64,000 nucleotides of DNA from Erwinia sp. 198 (GCF_003937915.1 NZ_RHUM01000012.1:104566-168565), one strand, 5' to 3'. Numbered from the stretch's first letter, positions 8,907 through 17,416 are shown. Notes: generated from the letters alone by a model not told the origin. Made by a program: numbers and translations.

Positions 8907-10198
8907 ATGCAACACAATGATTTTCCTCTGGAACGCGTGCCACAACACAGCCGCGTTTCTTTTCTGAGCGTGGCTATCGTCCATATGGGAATGCTTACCG
9001 CGTTGGATCAATTTATGTTAGGCGCGGTATTGGGCGACAGCATGAGCCTGTCGGCGGCGCTGGCGGCCATTCTGGTAGGCAGCCTGTTATTTGGCCTGGT
9101 CACCTTTGGTTTTGGCTATATCGGTATGAAAGAAGGGTTGTCCGGCAGCTTGCTGGCGCGCTGGTGCGGATTTGGCCGAACGGGGTCGGCACTGATCGGC
9201 GTCGTGGTGGCGATCAGTTTATTAGGCTGGTTTGGTATACAGAATGCGATTTTTGCGAAATCGCTGAGCGCTGCGTTTTCCGATACGCTTAACTTCCGGA
9301 CAGCAGCAACGATCTCCGGCCTGTTTCTTACCGTGCTGGTGGCGTTTGGTTTCAAAGCGCTGCGCTTTACGGCACGCATCGCCGTACCGGTTTTTATTGC
9401 GCTGATCGCCTGGATTGCCTGGCAGACGCTGGCTACCGATCATGTGCAGGCAATGGCCGTTTCCCTGGCAGGTAAAGAGGTGCTGTCGGTGAACGCGGGC
9501 ATTACGCTGGTGGTAGGCGGCGCCATTCTTGTCAGCCTGATGACGCCCGATCTGACGCGCTACTCGCGAAAAGGCAGCCACGTTTCGGCGTCACCCTGGC
9601 GACCATTGTTCTGGGCGAGTTCATTATCAACGGCCTGGCGATCTTTATCGCGCGTAAGCTGAATACAGGCGACGTGATGTCTATCATCACGCTGGCTTCC
9701 GGCACGGCTGGCCTGTTTGCCGTTATTTTTTCTACGCTAAGGGTAAACGATTTGAATCTTTACTCCTCGGCGCTTGGCGTGATTAATGCCGTAGAAAGCC
9801 TTAGCGGCATAAAATTAAATTATCGACCCGTCACGCTGGCCCTGGGCGTGCTGGGCACTACGCTATCGGTGCTGGGCATTCTGGATCACTTTGTCGATTT
9901 TCTGAATTTGCTCGGCGTTATTGTGCCGCCAGCGTTGGGCGTGATGCTGACGGAGTATTTCCTGCTGAAGAAGTACAGCCTTGCCTTACGACGTTCCGGT
10001 CACGACGGCAGTTTGCCTGCGGAAGCGACATTTACCGGCTGGCCCGCGATCCTGGCCACGCTGCTGGGCGGTTATATTGGACTGAACATGGCATGGGGCG
10101 TGTCTACCATTAATTCCTTTGTGGCGGCGTGCGCCGGCTATCTGTTGCTGGAGCTGCTGACGGAAAAAGTTATCGCTCGTCGGACAAGAAAAGCCTGA
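8907..10198 (+). pseudogene. CodB-like NCS1 purine/cytosine permease, frameshifted
   Basis: An inner-membrane nucleobase transporter of the NCS1 family (about 430 aa if repaired), broken by a one-base loss near 9583-9586. The first part (ATG 8907 to about 9581) gives VPQHSRVSFLSVAIVHMG, the GYIGMKEGLSGSLLARWCGFG motif and several membrane helices up to PDLTRYSRKGSHV. The frame then continues +1 as GVTLATIVLGEFIINGLAIF, through LNLYSSALGVINAVESLSG to the normal C-terminus at 10198. Adding one T to the TTT at 9583-9585 restores a continuous frame (HVFGVTL). No cytosine deaminase gene lies nearby. It is immediately downstream of a regulator pseudogene, so the module looks inactivated. A sequencing error in the T run is the main alternative. 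Confidence 0.88.
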
Positions 10199-10204
10199 GG
10201 CCAC

Positions 10205-10240
10205 GACGACAAAGCGCCGTGACGCGCTTTGTCGTCCCTT
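10205..10240 (+). terminator. Terminator after the permease pseudogene
   Basis: A perfect 13-bp inverted repeat: GACGACAAAGCGC (10205-10217), six-base loop, GCGCTTTGTCGTC (10224-10236), followed by CCTTTC. The T tract is short, so termination may be moderate. Confidence 0.7.
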
Positions 10241-10409
10241 TCGGACTACTGTTACCGTGCTGCTTTAAGGCATTCATAAACCGCTTATCCTTTGTCTTCT
10301 TTGCATATGTTATTAACCTGTAACATGTAATTAAGCGCCAGATCTCAGTCGCCTGCTACACTTTCTTCGAGCTTGTTCTTCAGCACATACCTCAAACGAA
10401 GGAGATGTT

Positions 10410-10850
10410 ATGCAACTTTCGCCTTATTTATACTTTTCGGGAAACTGTGAAGAGGCTATCGCTTTTTATCAGCAGGCCACGGGAGCCGAACTGACGGTTA
10501 AAATGACCTGGGGTGACGTGCCTGCGGAAAAAAAACAGCAGCCGCAGAAACAGAACAGCCCAAGCGCGGAGCAGCCAGCGGATGATAAAATCATGCACGC
10601 CTTGCTGCATATCGGCGATGGCGAGCTGCAAATGAGCGACAGCGCGGAAGCGGTAAGCTACAACGGTTTTGCCGTCAGCCTGTCGAGCAACGATCCTGCC
10701 GAAGGCAAACGCTGGTTCGATAATCTTTCCGCTGGCGGTAAAGTCACGCTGGAATGGGAAGAAACCTTCTGGGCGGCCGGTTTCGGTACGCTGATCGATA
10801 AGTTCGGCGTGCCGTGGCGCATCAACGTAAACAAACCTGCTACTGACTGA
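10410..10850 (+). CDS. yjdN: VOC-family protein YjdN (PhnB-like)
   Basis: A 146-aa member of the vicinal oxygen chelate superfamily, a close relative of E. coli YjdN. Shared blocks are the N-terminal LSPYLYFSGNCEEAIAFYQ, GAELTVKMTWGDVP, an internal region ending MSDS, GFAVSLSS, EGKRWFDNLSAGGKV and the C-terminal ETFWAAGFGTLIDKFGVPWRINV. These proteins resemble glyoxalase/3-demethylubiquinone methyltransferase folds, but their reaction is unknown; the old PhnB name does not imply a phosphonate role. SD AAGGAGATG is well placed. Its stop codon lies inside the end of the convergent LysR gene (11-bp tail-to-tail overlap). Confidence 0.88.
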   Translation: MQLSPYLYFSGNCEEAIAFYQQATGAELTVKMTWGDVPAEKKQQPQKQNSPSAEQPADDKIMHALLHIGDGELQMSDSAEAVSYNGFAVSLSSNDPAEGKRWFDNLSAGGKVTLEWEETFWAAGFGTLIDKFGVPWRINVNKPATD

Positions 10851-11748
10851 TTTTCAGCCGATCCAGCGTGGCAAGCAGCGCGTCGACCTTCGGCAGCAGC
10901 TGCTTTCTGCGCGGCCAGATGATAAATAGCGGCAGGCCTTCTACCGCTAACTCTGGCAGGATCGGCACCAGCGCGCCGCTGGCTAACTCTTTTTCCAGCA
11001 GCCAGGTCGCCATCTGCGCCACGCCGAGTCCGGCTACTACGGCGGCGACCTGGGCTTCTCCATCTCCCAACGCCATCCGATAAGGCAGGGTTCGGGTTAT
11101 CGTTCGTCCATCCGGCGAGCGGATATGCCACGGACTGGTGCTGCCATCTACCCGATTGTAAACAATGGCCCGCCTTTCGGTCAGCGCCTGCAAAGAGCCA
11201 GGCACGCCGTGCTGCGCCAGATAGTCCGGCGAAGCGCAGAAGATCAGCCTTTCATTACCCAAAAAGCGGCAGCCCAGCGAGGGCGGAAAATCTGTCGAGC
11301 CGCCAATGCGTATCGCGATATCCACGCCTTCCTCAAACAGATCGACAAAGCGATCGGAGAACGAGAGGGCAATCTGCATCTCAGGGTTCTGCCGGCAAAA
11401 TTCGTTGATTAGCGGCATCACCCGCATCCGGCCAAAGGTGTTGGGCACGGCAATCCGCAGCCGTCCGACCGGAATGGCGCGTTGGGCGGCCAACACGGAT
11501 TCCGCTTCCGCCAGCTCGCTCAGCACGCGCGTACAGGTTTCATAAAAGGCCTGGCCGGCATCCGTCAGCGCCAGTCGTCGCGTGGTGCGCTCAAACAGCC
11601 GCGAGCCGAGCCGGGCTTCCAGCCTTGCCACGCTTTTGCTGATGGCTGAACTGGTCAGATGCAACGAATCGGCGGCGGCGGTAAAACTGCCGTGCTCCAC
11701 GCTGGCGACAAAGGGGGTGATATCTTTAAGGCGGTCCCGACCGATCAT
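10840..11748 (-). CDS. LysR-family transcriptional regulator, divergent from the PRISE-type reductase
   Basis: A 302-aa LysR regulator. The N-terminal winged HTH (residues about 5-65: FVASVEHGSFTAAADSLHLTSSAISKSVARLEARLGSRLFERTTR) is followed by the periplasmic-binding-protein-like effector domain (PVGRLRIAVPNTFGRMRV; FCASPDYLAQHG). It is transcribed away from the SDR gene at 11848, with a dyad carrying a LysR-type spacing in the 99-bp gap, so it most likely controls that gene and itself. Most close LysR proteins of this subgroup (YhjC/DmlR-like) regulate an adjacent oxidoreductase. Its 3' end overlaps the convergent yjdN gene by 11 bp. Confidence 0.9.
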   Translation of the reverse strand: MIGRDRLKDITPFVASVEHGSFTAAADSLHLTSSAISKSVARLEARLGSRLFERTTRRLALTDAGQAFYETCTRVLSELAEAESVLAAQRAIPVGRLRIAVPNTFGRMRVMPLINEFCRQNPEMQIALSFSDRFVDLFEEGVDIAIRIGGSTDFPPSLGCRFLGNERLIFCASPDYLAQHGVPGSLQALTERRAIVYNRVDGSTSPWHIRSPDGRTITRTLPYRMALGDGEAQVAAVVAGLGVAQMATWLLEKELASGALVPILPELAVEGLPLFIIWPRRKQLLPKVDALLATLDRLKISQ

Positions 11749-11759
11749 TATTTATGACT

Positions 11760-11778
11760 CATATTCTTAAATAATATG
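11760..11778. promoter_or_regulatory. Candidate LysR operator in the divergent promoter
   Basis: CATATT-CTTAAAT-AATATG is an interrupted palindrome fitting the LysR T-N11-A pattern. It is 12 bp from the LysR start codon and 70 bp from the divergent reductase start. Binding by the adjacent regulator is inferred from position. Confidence 0.55.
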
Positions 11779-11847
11779 AATTTATACCTCTAATAGGATT
11801 TTAATTCTCTATTAAGCTTAATGAATTAGTAATCAGGAGGAAAATTT

Positions 11848-12915
11848 ATGCAACAACGCGCACTTATTGTCGGCGTCAGCGGCGTTATCGGTACCGCACT
11901 GGCAGAGCAGCTGACCGGCGACGGTTGGGAAGTTTACGGCCTTTCACGCGGTCGCACAGCGGTTCCGGCGGGCTGCACGGCATTGACCGCCGACCTTACC
12001 GATGCTGGATCCGTTAAGAAAGCGCTGGCTGACCTGAAGGTTGATAAGGTCTTCTTCAGTGTCTGGTCGCGTCAGGCCAATGAAAAAGAGAATATTCGGG
12101 TGAACGGCGCGATGGTACGTAATGTGATTGACGCGCTGGGCGACGGTCTGAAAGGCGGTCACGTGGCGCTGGTCACCGGGCTTAAACACTATCTGGGGCC
12201 GTTCGACGCCTATGGCAAAGGCGCGGTGCCAATGACGCCGTTCCGCGAAGAGCAGGGCCGTCAGCCGGTCGATAACTTCTATTATGCGCAGGAAGATGAA
12301 GTCTTTGCGGGCGCAGAAAAATATGGCTTCACCTGGAGCGTGCACCGCCCGCATACCATTATCGGCTTTGCGCTGGGCAACGCCATGAACATGGGCCAGA
12401 CGCTGGCCGTTTATGCCAGCCTCTGCAAGCAGACCGGCCAGCCGTTTATCTTCCCCGGCTCAAAAGCGCAGTGGGAAGGCGTGACCGATATGACCAGCGC
12501 AAGCGTGCTGGCGCAGCAGCTGGAATGGGCCGCGACCACGCCGTCGGCGCAGAACGAGGATTACAACGTGGTCAACGGCGACGTGTTCCGCTGGAAATGG
12601 ATGTGGGGCCAGATCGCCGACTATTTTGGCGTGGAAGCCGCGCCTTACCCGGACGAGATGCAGCCGCTGGAAGGGCGGATGGATGCGGCGGCAGAGCAGT
12701 GGAAAGCCATCGCGCAGCAGTTCGACCTGAAGGAAGCGGATATCAACCGGCTGGTTTCCTGGTGGCATACCGACGCCGATCTGGGCCGCCCGATGGAGGT
12801 CTTTACCGACGTCAGTAAAAGCCGCAAGGCGGGCTTTACCGGCTACCAGCCCACCCGCGACGCGTTTTTCGCGCTGTTTGACAGGCTGAAGGCGGAAAAA
12901 CTTATCCCGGCCTGA
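11848..12915 (+). CDS. PRISE-like SDR reductase (progesterone 5beta-reductase/iridoid synthase family)
   Basis: A 355-aa atypical short-chain dehydrogenase/reductase. The N-terminal NADP-binding motif is GVSGVIG (residues 9-15). Instead of a classic YxxxK, it has the motifs that define the PRISE family: TGLKHYLGPF at 111-119 (catalytic Lys113 region) and NFYYAQED at 143-150 (catalytic Tyr145/146 region), plus WSVHRPHTIIG. Characterised PRISE enzymes, mostly from plants with some bacterial ones, reduce the C=C bond of activated enones using NAD(P)H. A small alpha,beta-unsaturated carbonyl is therefore a likely substrate; the physiological one is unknown. SD AGGAGGAAAA precedes the ATG. It is divergent from a LysR gene that probably regulates it. 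It looks intact. Confidence 0.85.
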   Translation: MQQRALIVGVSGVIGTALAEQLTGDGWEVYGLSRGRTAVPAGCTALTADLTDAGSVKKALADLKVDKVFFSVWSRQANEKENIRVNGAMVRNVIDALGDGLKGGHVALVTGLKHYLGPFDAYGKGAVPMTPFREEQGRQPVDNFYYAQEDEVFAGAEKYGFTWSVHRPHTIIGFALGNAMNMGQTLAVYASLCKQTGQPFIFPGSKAQWEGVTDMTSASVLAQQLEWAATTPSAQNEDYNVVNGDVFRWKWMWGQIADYFGVEAAPYPDEMQPLEGRMDAAAEQWKAIAQQFDLKEADINRLVSWWHTDADLGRPMEVFTDVSKSRKAGFTGYQPTRDAFFALFDRLKAEKLIPA

Positions 12916-12942
12916 TGCTACAGGCGCCGCGCGTGACGGCCA

Positions 12943-13473
12943 TTACGCGCGGCGCGCTGCTTCAGGCTGCACGTATTCCTGACGCAGCATGCCATAGAGC
13001 GCGCAGTCCCAGCGCGCTTCTCCTACCGCCACGCCCTGCCGCTGTACGCCTTCCCGCACAAAACCCAGCTTCTCGTAGGTACGTATCGCCGCCTGATTAA
13101 AGGTGTAGACGCGCAGCTCAATACGCTCGATGCCTTCCTGCTGAAAAGCCGTCGCAATCAGTTGACGCAGCATGTGCTCCGCCAGATTTTTTCCCCGCAT
13201 CGCTGGATTGACCACCACGCGACAGAGGCAGGCCAGATGGTTGTTCCAGTCAAAGCCTGTCTGCGCCACGGCAGCCAGTTCGCCCGCCTGTTTTCCGGCA
13301 AAAGTAAGCAGGCTGGCAGGCTTCTGGCTGGCGGAATCCAGCAGCGTGGCGAGAAATGACTCTTCCAGCGGCCAGGCGACGCCCGGCCCGGCCCACTGCG
13401 TAACGTCGGCCTGTGACGTAAACCAACTGCTTAAGGCAAGCCGATCTTGCTCGGCGAAAAAGGCAATCTGCAT
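12943..13473 (-). CDS. GNAT family N-acetyltransferase (RimJ/RimL-like)
   Basis: A 176-aa acetyltransferase. The acetyl-CoA site is visible in CRVVVNPAMRGKNLAEHMLRQL (R/Q-x-x-G-x variant at about 94-101), followed by IERIELRVYTFNQAAIRTYEKLGFVREGV, the NxxAIxxYEKxGF block of RimJ/RimL- and SpeG-like enzymes. Substrate unknown. It is a single leftward gene; its stop is 27 bp from the convergent end of the PRISE-type reductase gene. The 217-bp gap on its other side separates it from the divergent Sua5-like gene. Confidence 0.85.
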   Translation of the reverse strand: MQIAFFAEQDRLALSSWFTSQADVTQWAGPGVAWPLEESFLATLLDSASQKPASLLTFAGKQAGELAAVAQTGFDWNNHLACLCRVVVNPAMRGKNLAEHMLRQLIATAFQQEGIERIELRVYTFNQAAIRTYEKLGFVREGVQRQGVAVGEARWDCALYGMLRQEYVQPEAARRA

Positions 13474-13717
13474 AGGGTGCTCGCTCAGGCTAAAAAAGGT
13501 GAGTGGCGAAAATCCACGAAGGGTTCAACTTTCTTTGTTCCGCCGGTCTGGCGGCGCTATCCGGCCTCATTTTGCAACAATTGTTTCCTGGTGGAAACAA
13601 TAGCCGAAAGATGCGCCTGACTGTTGCGAAAAAAGCCGCCTGCGTTAGGATGAAGCTATCCGGGCAGGCCAAAAAGGCGCTGACCCCAACATGACTCTTA
13701 TACTGGCAGGGGAAACC

Positions 13718-14497
13718 ATGAGCAATAAAACCATTCACTGGAACGGCGGCTTGCAGCCGGAAGCGGTAAATATCCTGTCTGCCGACGGCGGCATGATCGT
13801 CTGCCCGACCAAAGTGGGCTACATCATCATGACTTCCGATGCAAAAGGCCTGGAGCGCAAGTTCGACGCCAAGCAGCGCAACCGCAACAAGCCGGGCGTG
13901 GTGCTGTGCGGCTCGCTGGAGCAGCTGAAAGAGCTGGCGCAGCTGAACCCGGAAATTGAATCGCTGTATCAGCAGCACTGGGACAAAGACGTGCTGCTGG
14001 GCTGCATCCTGCCGTGGAAAGAAGAGGCGGTGGCGCGTATCCCGGAAGACGGTTCAAAAGATCTGATGATGGATCGCCGTCAAACCAGCTGCTTCGTGAT
14101 TAAATTCGGCGTGCCCGGCGAGAAACTGGCGAAAGAGCTGTGGGAAAACCACGGTAAATTCTCCTTCGCCAGCTCGGCTAACCCATCAGGCAAAGGCAAC
14201 CGCGGTCTGGTCGAAGGCATCGGCGAGCGTATTGAATCCCAGGCGGATCTGATTATCGAAGCCAACGACTACGTGAAGTCTATCCAGCCTAACGAATCAG
14301 AGAAAACCCGCTACGAGCAGGGCGTGATGGTGGCGATGGTGGACGAAAACGGCAAGCTGGTGCCGGAGCAGAAGGGCGAACGCAACATCACGCCTTGTCC
14401 GGTACTGATCCGTAAAGGGCTGGACGTGGATAAAATCATGTCGATGCTGTCAGATACCTTCACTACCTGGGATTACCGCCACGGTAATTACTACTAA
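13718..14497 (+). CDS. Sua5/YciO/YrdC/YwlC family protein
   Basis: A 259-aa member of the YrdC-fold family. The N-terminal block GGMIVCPTKVGYIIMTSDAKGLERKFDAKQRNRNKPGVVL corresponds to the nucleotide-binding core, and FSFASSANPSGKGN matches the conserved SxNxSG element. Family members make threonylcarbamoyl-AMP for tRNA t6A (TsaC/Sua5) or have poorly defined RNA-related roles (YciO). The chromosome surely has a separate tsaC, so this paralogue need not be the t6A enzyme. The start is placed at ATG 13718 because AGGGGA lies just upstream; an in-frame ATG at 13691 has no good SD. Monocistronic, with a terminator directly after it. Confidence 0.85.
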   Translation: MSNKTIHWNGGLQPEAVNILSADGGMIVCPTKVGYIIMTSDAKGLERKFDAKQRNRNKPGVVLCGSLEQLKELAQLNPEIESLYQQHWDKDVLLGCILPWKEEAVARIPEDGSKDLMMDRRQTSCFVIKFGVPGEKLAKELWENHGKFSFASSANPSGKGNRGLVEGIGERIESQADLIIEANDYVKSIQPNESEKTRYEQGVMVAMVDENGKLVPEQKGERNITPCPVLIRKGLDVDKIMSMLSDTFTTWDYRHGNYY

Positions 14498-14518
14498 ACG
14501 CACGTTAATCTTTAGTCT

Positions 14519-14541
14519 GAGCCCGCGCTGGCGGGCTTTTT
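14519..14541 (+). terminator. Terminator after the Sua5-like gene
   Basis: GCCCGC (14521-14526), loop GCTG, GCGGGC (14531-14536), then TTTTTAT. It abuts the 3' end of the convergent hypothetical gene. Confidence 0.85.
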
Positions 14542-14962
14542 ATCTTTGAACAACCGAGACGGCTACAGTATCCGGTTCAGAATAGAGACCTACTGTTATA
14601 ACCTCTTTTGGATCCTGACCTTGCCAGCAGGCCGCTTCTACAAAACAGGTTGTCTGTTTTGCATAACCCTTTAAATCGAGGTAACGATTTATTTCTCTGG
14701 TGTCCCTGGTACCATAAAATTTTACCGTGAAGGCAAAAAATGACGCCGGGCCAGAAACATTCGCATAGTCAAAATCATAGCGTGCAGAAATTCTGGGCAT
14801 GTTTTTCAATATATCGGGCGTGTAGTAACCATATTCTCGCTTATCCCGTTCAGTATAATGAGCGCTACTCGCCGAGCCCATCTTAAGCCAGGGCCAGACA
14901 GAGATAAGGGCTGCGCCCGCAACGATAGCGAGACAGCTGAATATTTTGCAAGCGTTACGCAT
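14540..14962 (-). CDS. Hypothetical membrane-anchored or secreted protein
   Basis: A 140-aa protein I do not recognise. It begins with a short basic stretch and a hydrophobic segment (about residues 8-25, CLAIVAGAALISVWPWL), either an uncleaved anchor or a signal peptide; there is no clear lipobox. The rest is soluble and polar (TERDKREYGYYTPDILKNMPRISARYDFDYANV) with two cysteines close together (TTCFVEAACW) that could form a disulfide outside the cytoplasm. Its start overlaps the end of the upstream DUF4056-like gene by 8 bp, so the two are almost certainly translationally coupled and may act together. Base composition is more AT-rich than in neighbouring genes. Confidence 0.7.
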   Translation of the reverse strand: MRNACKIFSCLAIVAGAALISVWPWLKMGSASSAHYTERDKREYGYYTPDILKNMPRISARYDFDYANVSGPASFFAFTVKFYGTRDTREINRYLDLKGYAKQTTCFVEAACWQGQDPKEVITVGLYSEPDTVAVSVVQR

Positions 14963-15659
14963 AGGGCAAGGTGCCTCCTTTCGCTTTGTCCAGGTAGGAG
15001 CCGTCAGCCGTGGCGATTTTTACCTTACCGGATTGAAAATCACTCCAGGGCCGTACGGTCAGCATAAAAGCAGGCAGTACACCTTCGTGTGGCCGGGCAT
15101 GGGGATATTTATCGGGATCGGGAAATAAAATCGGCGTAAAACCTCTGTTCTTCCAGGCGCCAATTTTGCCGTAGTGGTCCCATCTTTTAAGTGCCTCTTT
15201 TTTGCTGACCGGCTTAAGGCACGTGAAAACATTATGGTCGGATATAACCCGATAAAAACCCAACAAATCCGAGACTAAATCTTCTCCGCTAAAGCCGCTG
15301 TCAGTCACCATGTTGAGGGGAAAAGAGGCCTGAAGACCTTCGAATTTTTGGACCAGGGAAACCATCATTCCGAGCGCGATACTTTGACGTTCATGATGCG
15401 AATGTCCATGTTTAATACGCCAGGTAATAAACTTGCCTGTTTTAGTGTTGAAAATATAACTTCTCATAGACTGCGAATAAGTTACATCGTAGTAAGCTTG
15501 TCCAGACGCTTCTCCTGCTTCAATTGCCCGGAACAAATTTCTAATATCTTTTCCTTGCGCATGGCCGAGATCTATCCAACGCAAAACTTCTGTATAGATC
15601 AGTCCATAGAAAGCTGTTTCTGCCACGTTCCCTTCAATAATTTCGCTGCGCTTGCTCAT
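14955..15659 (-). CDS. DUF4056-like protein of unknown function
   Basis: A 234-aa protein with blocks that resemble the DUF4056 family: an N-terminal YGLIYTEVLRWIDLGHAQ (family pattern G-x-x-YT...D-L-x-H), a central TWRIKHGHSHHERQSIALGM and GFSGEDLVSDLLGFYRV (family pattern FS-x-EDL-x-S-x-LLG). The function of the family is unknown. No signal peptide is visible in this copy, unlike its partner. It heads a two-gene unit with the small membrane protein downstream (8-bp overlap). The histidine-rich HGHSHHER segment could bind metal; this is a guess. The assignment is from memory of the family pattern and needs a profile search. Confidence 0.55.
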   Translation of the reverse strand: MSKRSEIIEGNVAETAFYGLIYTEVLRWIDLGHAQGKDIRNLFRAIEAGEASGQAYYDVTYSQSMRSYIFNTKTGKFITWRIKHGHSHHERQSIALGMMVSLVQKFEGLQASFPLNMVTDSGFSGEDLVSDLLGFYRVISDHNVFTCLKPVSKKEALKRWDHYGKIGAWKNRGFTPILFPDPDKYPHARPHEGVLPAFMLTVRPWSDFQSGKVKIATADGSYLDKAKGGTLPYA

Positions 15660-15719
15660 CCTGAGCCTCTTTTCTGTAGGAGTAAAAAACAGACGAATAG
15701 CCCGATAATAGGCTTTCTC

Positions 15720-15748
15720 GCCCGGCTGTAAACTTCAACCAGCCGGGC
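15720..15748. repeat. Hairpin between the DUF4056-like and LysR genes
   Basis: GCCCGGCTG (15720-15728) and CAGCCGGGC (15740-15748) form a 9-bp perfect stem with an 11-base loop. No T tract follows on either strand, so it may be a weak or Rho-assisted terminator of the leftward unit, or an RNA-stability element. Confidence 0.5.
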
Positions 15749-15772
15749 TATTATCTGAAACGTCAGCCGTAT

Positions 15773-16663
15773 TTACCGTAGCGCCTTCTGCAACGCAGCG
15801 ATAAACAGCCTGACGCGTGGGGAAATTAATCCATCGTCTTTGGTCAGGATCCAGGATTGATAAAGATCCATTTCCCATTCCGGCAGTATCCGGCAGAGCT
15901 TGCCTTCCTCCATCGCCTGTAGGGCAACGTAATCCGGCAGATAGGCTATGCCCGTTTGCGCCACCGCTGAATTGACCAGCGCGGTACTGTTATTGGCGCG
16001 GAACCGGCTGCGCACCTCAATATCCCGCTTCTGCTTTTCCTTGCGAAACGGCAGCGAAATCGTATGGGCCGGGCCGCGAAACAGGATAAAGTCGTGGCGC
16101 GTCAGATCTTCCGGCTTGCTGATGGGCTTAAACTGCTTCAGATAGTCGGGCGCGGCATAAAGGCCCCAGCTGATATCCATCAGCGGCAGGCAGTGCGGAT
16201 GCTCCGGTCTGTCGCGGCGGATGACGATAGCCAGATCGATATTATCGTCCACCAGATTCACCGGCCTGTCGGTAAGGTCAAGATCCACGCTGACGTGCAA
16301 ATTGTCCGCCACGAACTGGTTCAGCACCGGCACGATGCACTGGCAGCCGAAGGTAACTGGCGCGACGACGCGCAGATTGCCGGTCGGCTCTTCGTGGAAG
16401 CGGCGAATAAAAAGTTCGGCGCTTTTTACCTCGCTGAGAATGCGCGCGCAGTAGTGATACCAGGTCATGCCGACCTCGGTCACGGCGATCCTGCGCGTGG
16501 TGCGCAACAGCAGCTTTGCGCCCAGGCGTATTTCCAGCGCGGCGATCTCTTTGCTGACCGCCGACTTGGATATCCCCAGCTGTTTTGCCGCTTCGGTATA
16601 GCTCAGCGTTTCTACCACGCGGGCAAAAATCACCATCGCGTGCAGGTTTTCGACGTCGCTCAT
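15773..16663 (-). CDS. LysR-family transcriptional regulator coupled to a LysE-type exporter
   Basis: A 296-aa LysR protein. HTH at about residues 10-65 (VVETLSYTEAAKQLGISKSAVSKEIAALEIRLGAKLLLRTTRRIAVTEVG) and an effector domain beginning PTGNLRVVAPVTFGCQC. It belongs to the large DmlR/CrgA-like branch. The upstream exporter gene ends in TAATG, so its stop codon shares a base with this ATG and the two are cotranscribed and probably translationally coupled. A regulator downstream of an exporter in one operon suggests it senses the exported compound or a precursor and autoregulates the unit. Confidence 0.9.
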   Translation of the reverse strand: MSDVENLHAMVIFARVVETLSYTEAAKQLGISKSAVSKEIAALEIRLGAKLLLRTTRRIAVTEVGMTWYHYCARILSEVKSAELFIRRFHEEPTGNLRVVAPVTFGCQCIVPVLNQFVADNLHVSVDLDLTDRPVNLVDDNIDLAIVIRRDRPEHPHCLPLMDISWGLYAAPDYLKQFKPISKPEDLTRHDFILFRGPAHTISLPFRKEKQKRDIEVRSRFRANNSTALVNSAVAQTGIAYLPDYVALQAMEEGKLCRILPEWEMDLYQSWILTKDDGLISPRVRLFIAALQKALR

Positions 16664-17292
16664 TAGCGCGCGGAGAGGGCCAGCGCGCTGCCCGCAAAGA
16701 CAAACAGGCTGCCGACGGCACGGTTAAGCAGGCGCAGGCGCGACGGGTTGGCAAATACGCCAGAAAGGCGGCGACCGGCACAGGCGTAAGCGAACATCAG
16801 GCCGCAGTCCGTGACGGCCCAGGTGACGGCCAGCGTGGCGAACTGAACAGCGTGCGGCTGGCTGGCCTCCACAAAGTTAGGAAACAGCGCGGCGAAAAAC
16901 AGCAGGTCTTTGGGGTTACTGATGCCGACCATATAGCCTTTACGAAACAGCCTGAGCAGGCCGGGCATCGCCTGCGGCTGGCCGCTGATAACGATGCTTT
17001 CTGCCGGCGTGCTGTTGCGCCAGGCGCTGATGCCCAGCCAGACCAGATAGGCGGCGCCGACCACTTTCAGCACGGTAAAGGCGGTAGTGGAAGCCGCCAG
17101 AATCGCGCCCAGCCCCAGTGCCGATGCGGTCATCAGCGTCATGGCCGCCATTACGCCGCCGATCACCGTCGCCAACGCGCGGCGGCGGCCATAGCGCAGC
17201 CCGTGCGTCATGCTGACCAACGCAGAAGGGCCGGGAACGGCGATAAGCACGGCAATAATACCGGCATAGGCAAGCCAGAGGTGGAGCGACAT
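16663..17292 (-). CDS. LysE/RhtB-family amino acid exporter
   Basis: A 209-aa inner-membrane exporter with the LysE/RhtB hallmark near the N-terminus (IAVLIAVPGPSALVSMTHGLRYGRRRALATVIGG), five to six hydrophobic helices, and the conserved SNPKDLLFFAALFPNF motif. Members export amino acids such as homoserine, threonine, leucine or lysine, or small metabolites; which one here is not readable. It is the first gene of a two-gene leftward operon with a LysR regulator (TAATG junction). Confidence 0.9.
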   Translation of the reverse strand: MSLHLWLAYAGIIAVLIAVPGPSALVSMTHGLRYGRRRALATVIGGVMAAMTLMTASALGLGAILAASTTAFTVLKVVGAAYLVWLGISAWRNSTPAESIVISGQPQAMPGLLRLFRKGYMVGISNPKDLLFFAALFPNFVEASQPHAVQFATLAVTWAVTDCGLMFAYACAGRRLSGVFANPSRLRLLNRAVGSLFVFAGSALALSAR

Positions 17293-17416
17293 AACACTAT
17301 TCCTTGAACAATGAGCGACAGGAACCTTTCGGGTGGCCGTAGCTTAATGGCTGCGTAGGGGGAAGTAAATTAAGCAGAAGCGGTTGGGGGCGGAGAATGC
17401 GAGCCGCCCCGTAAAA

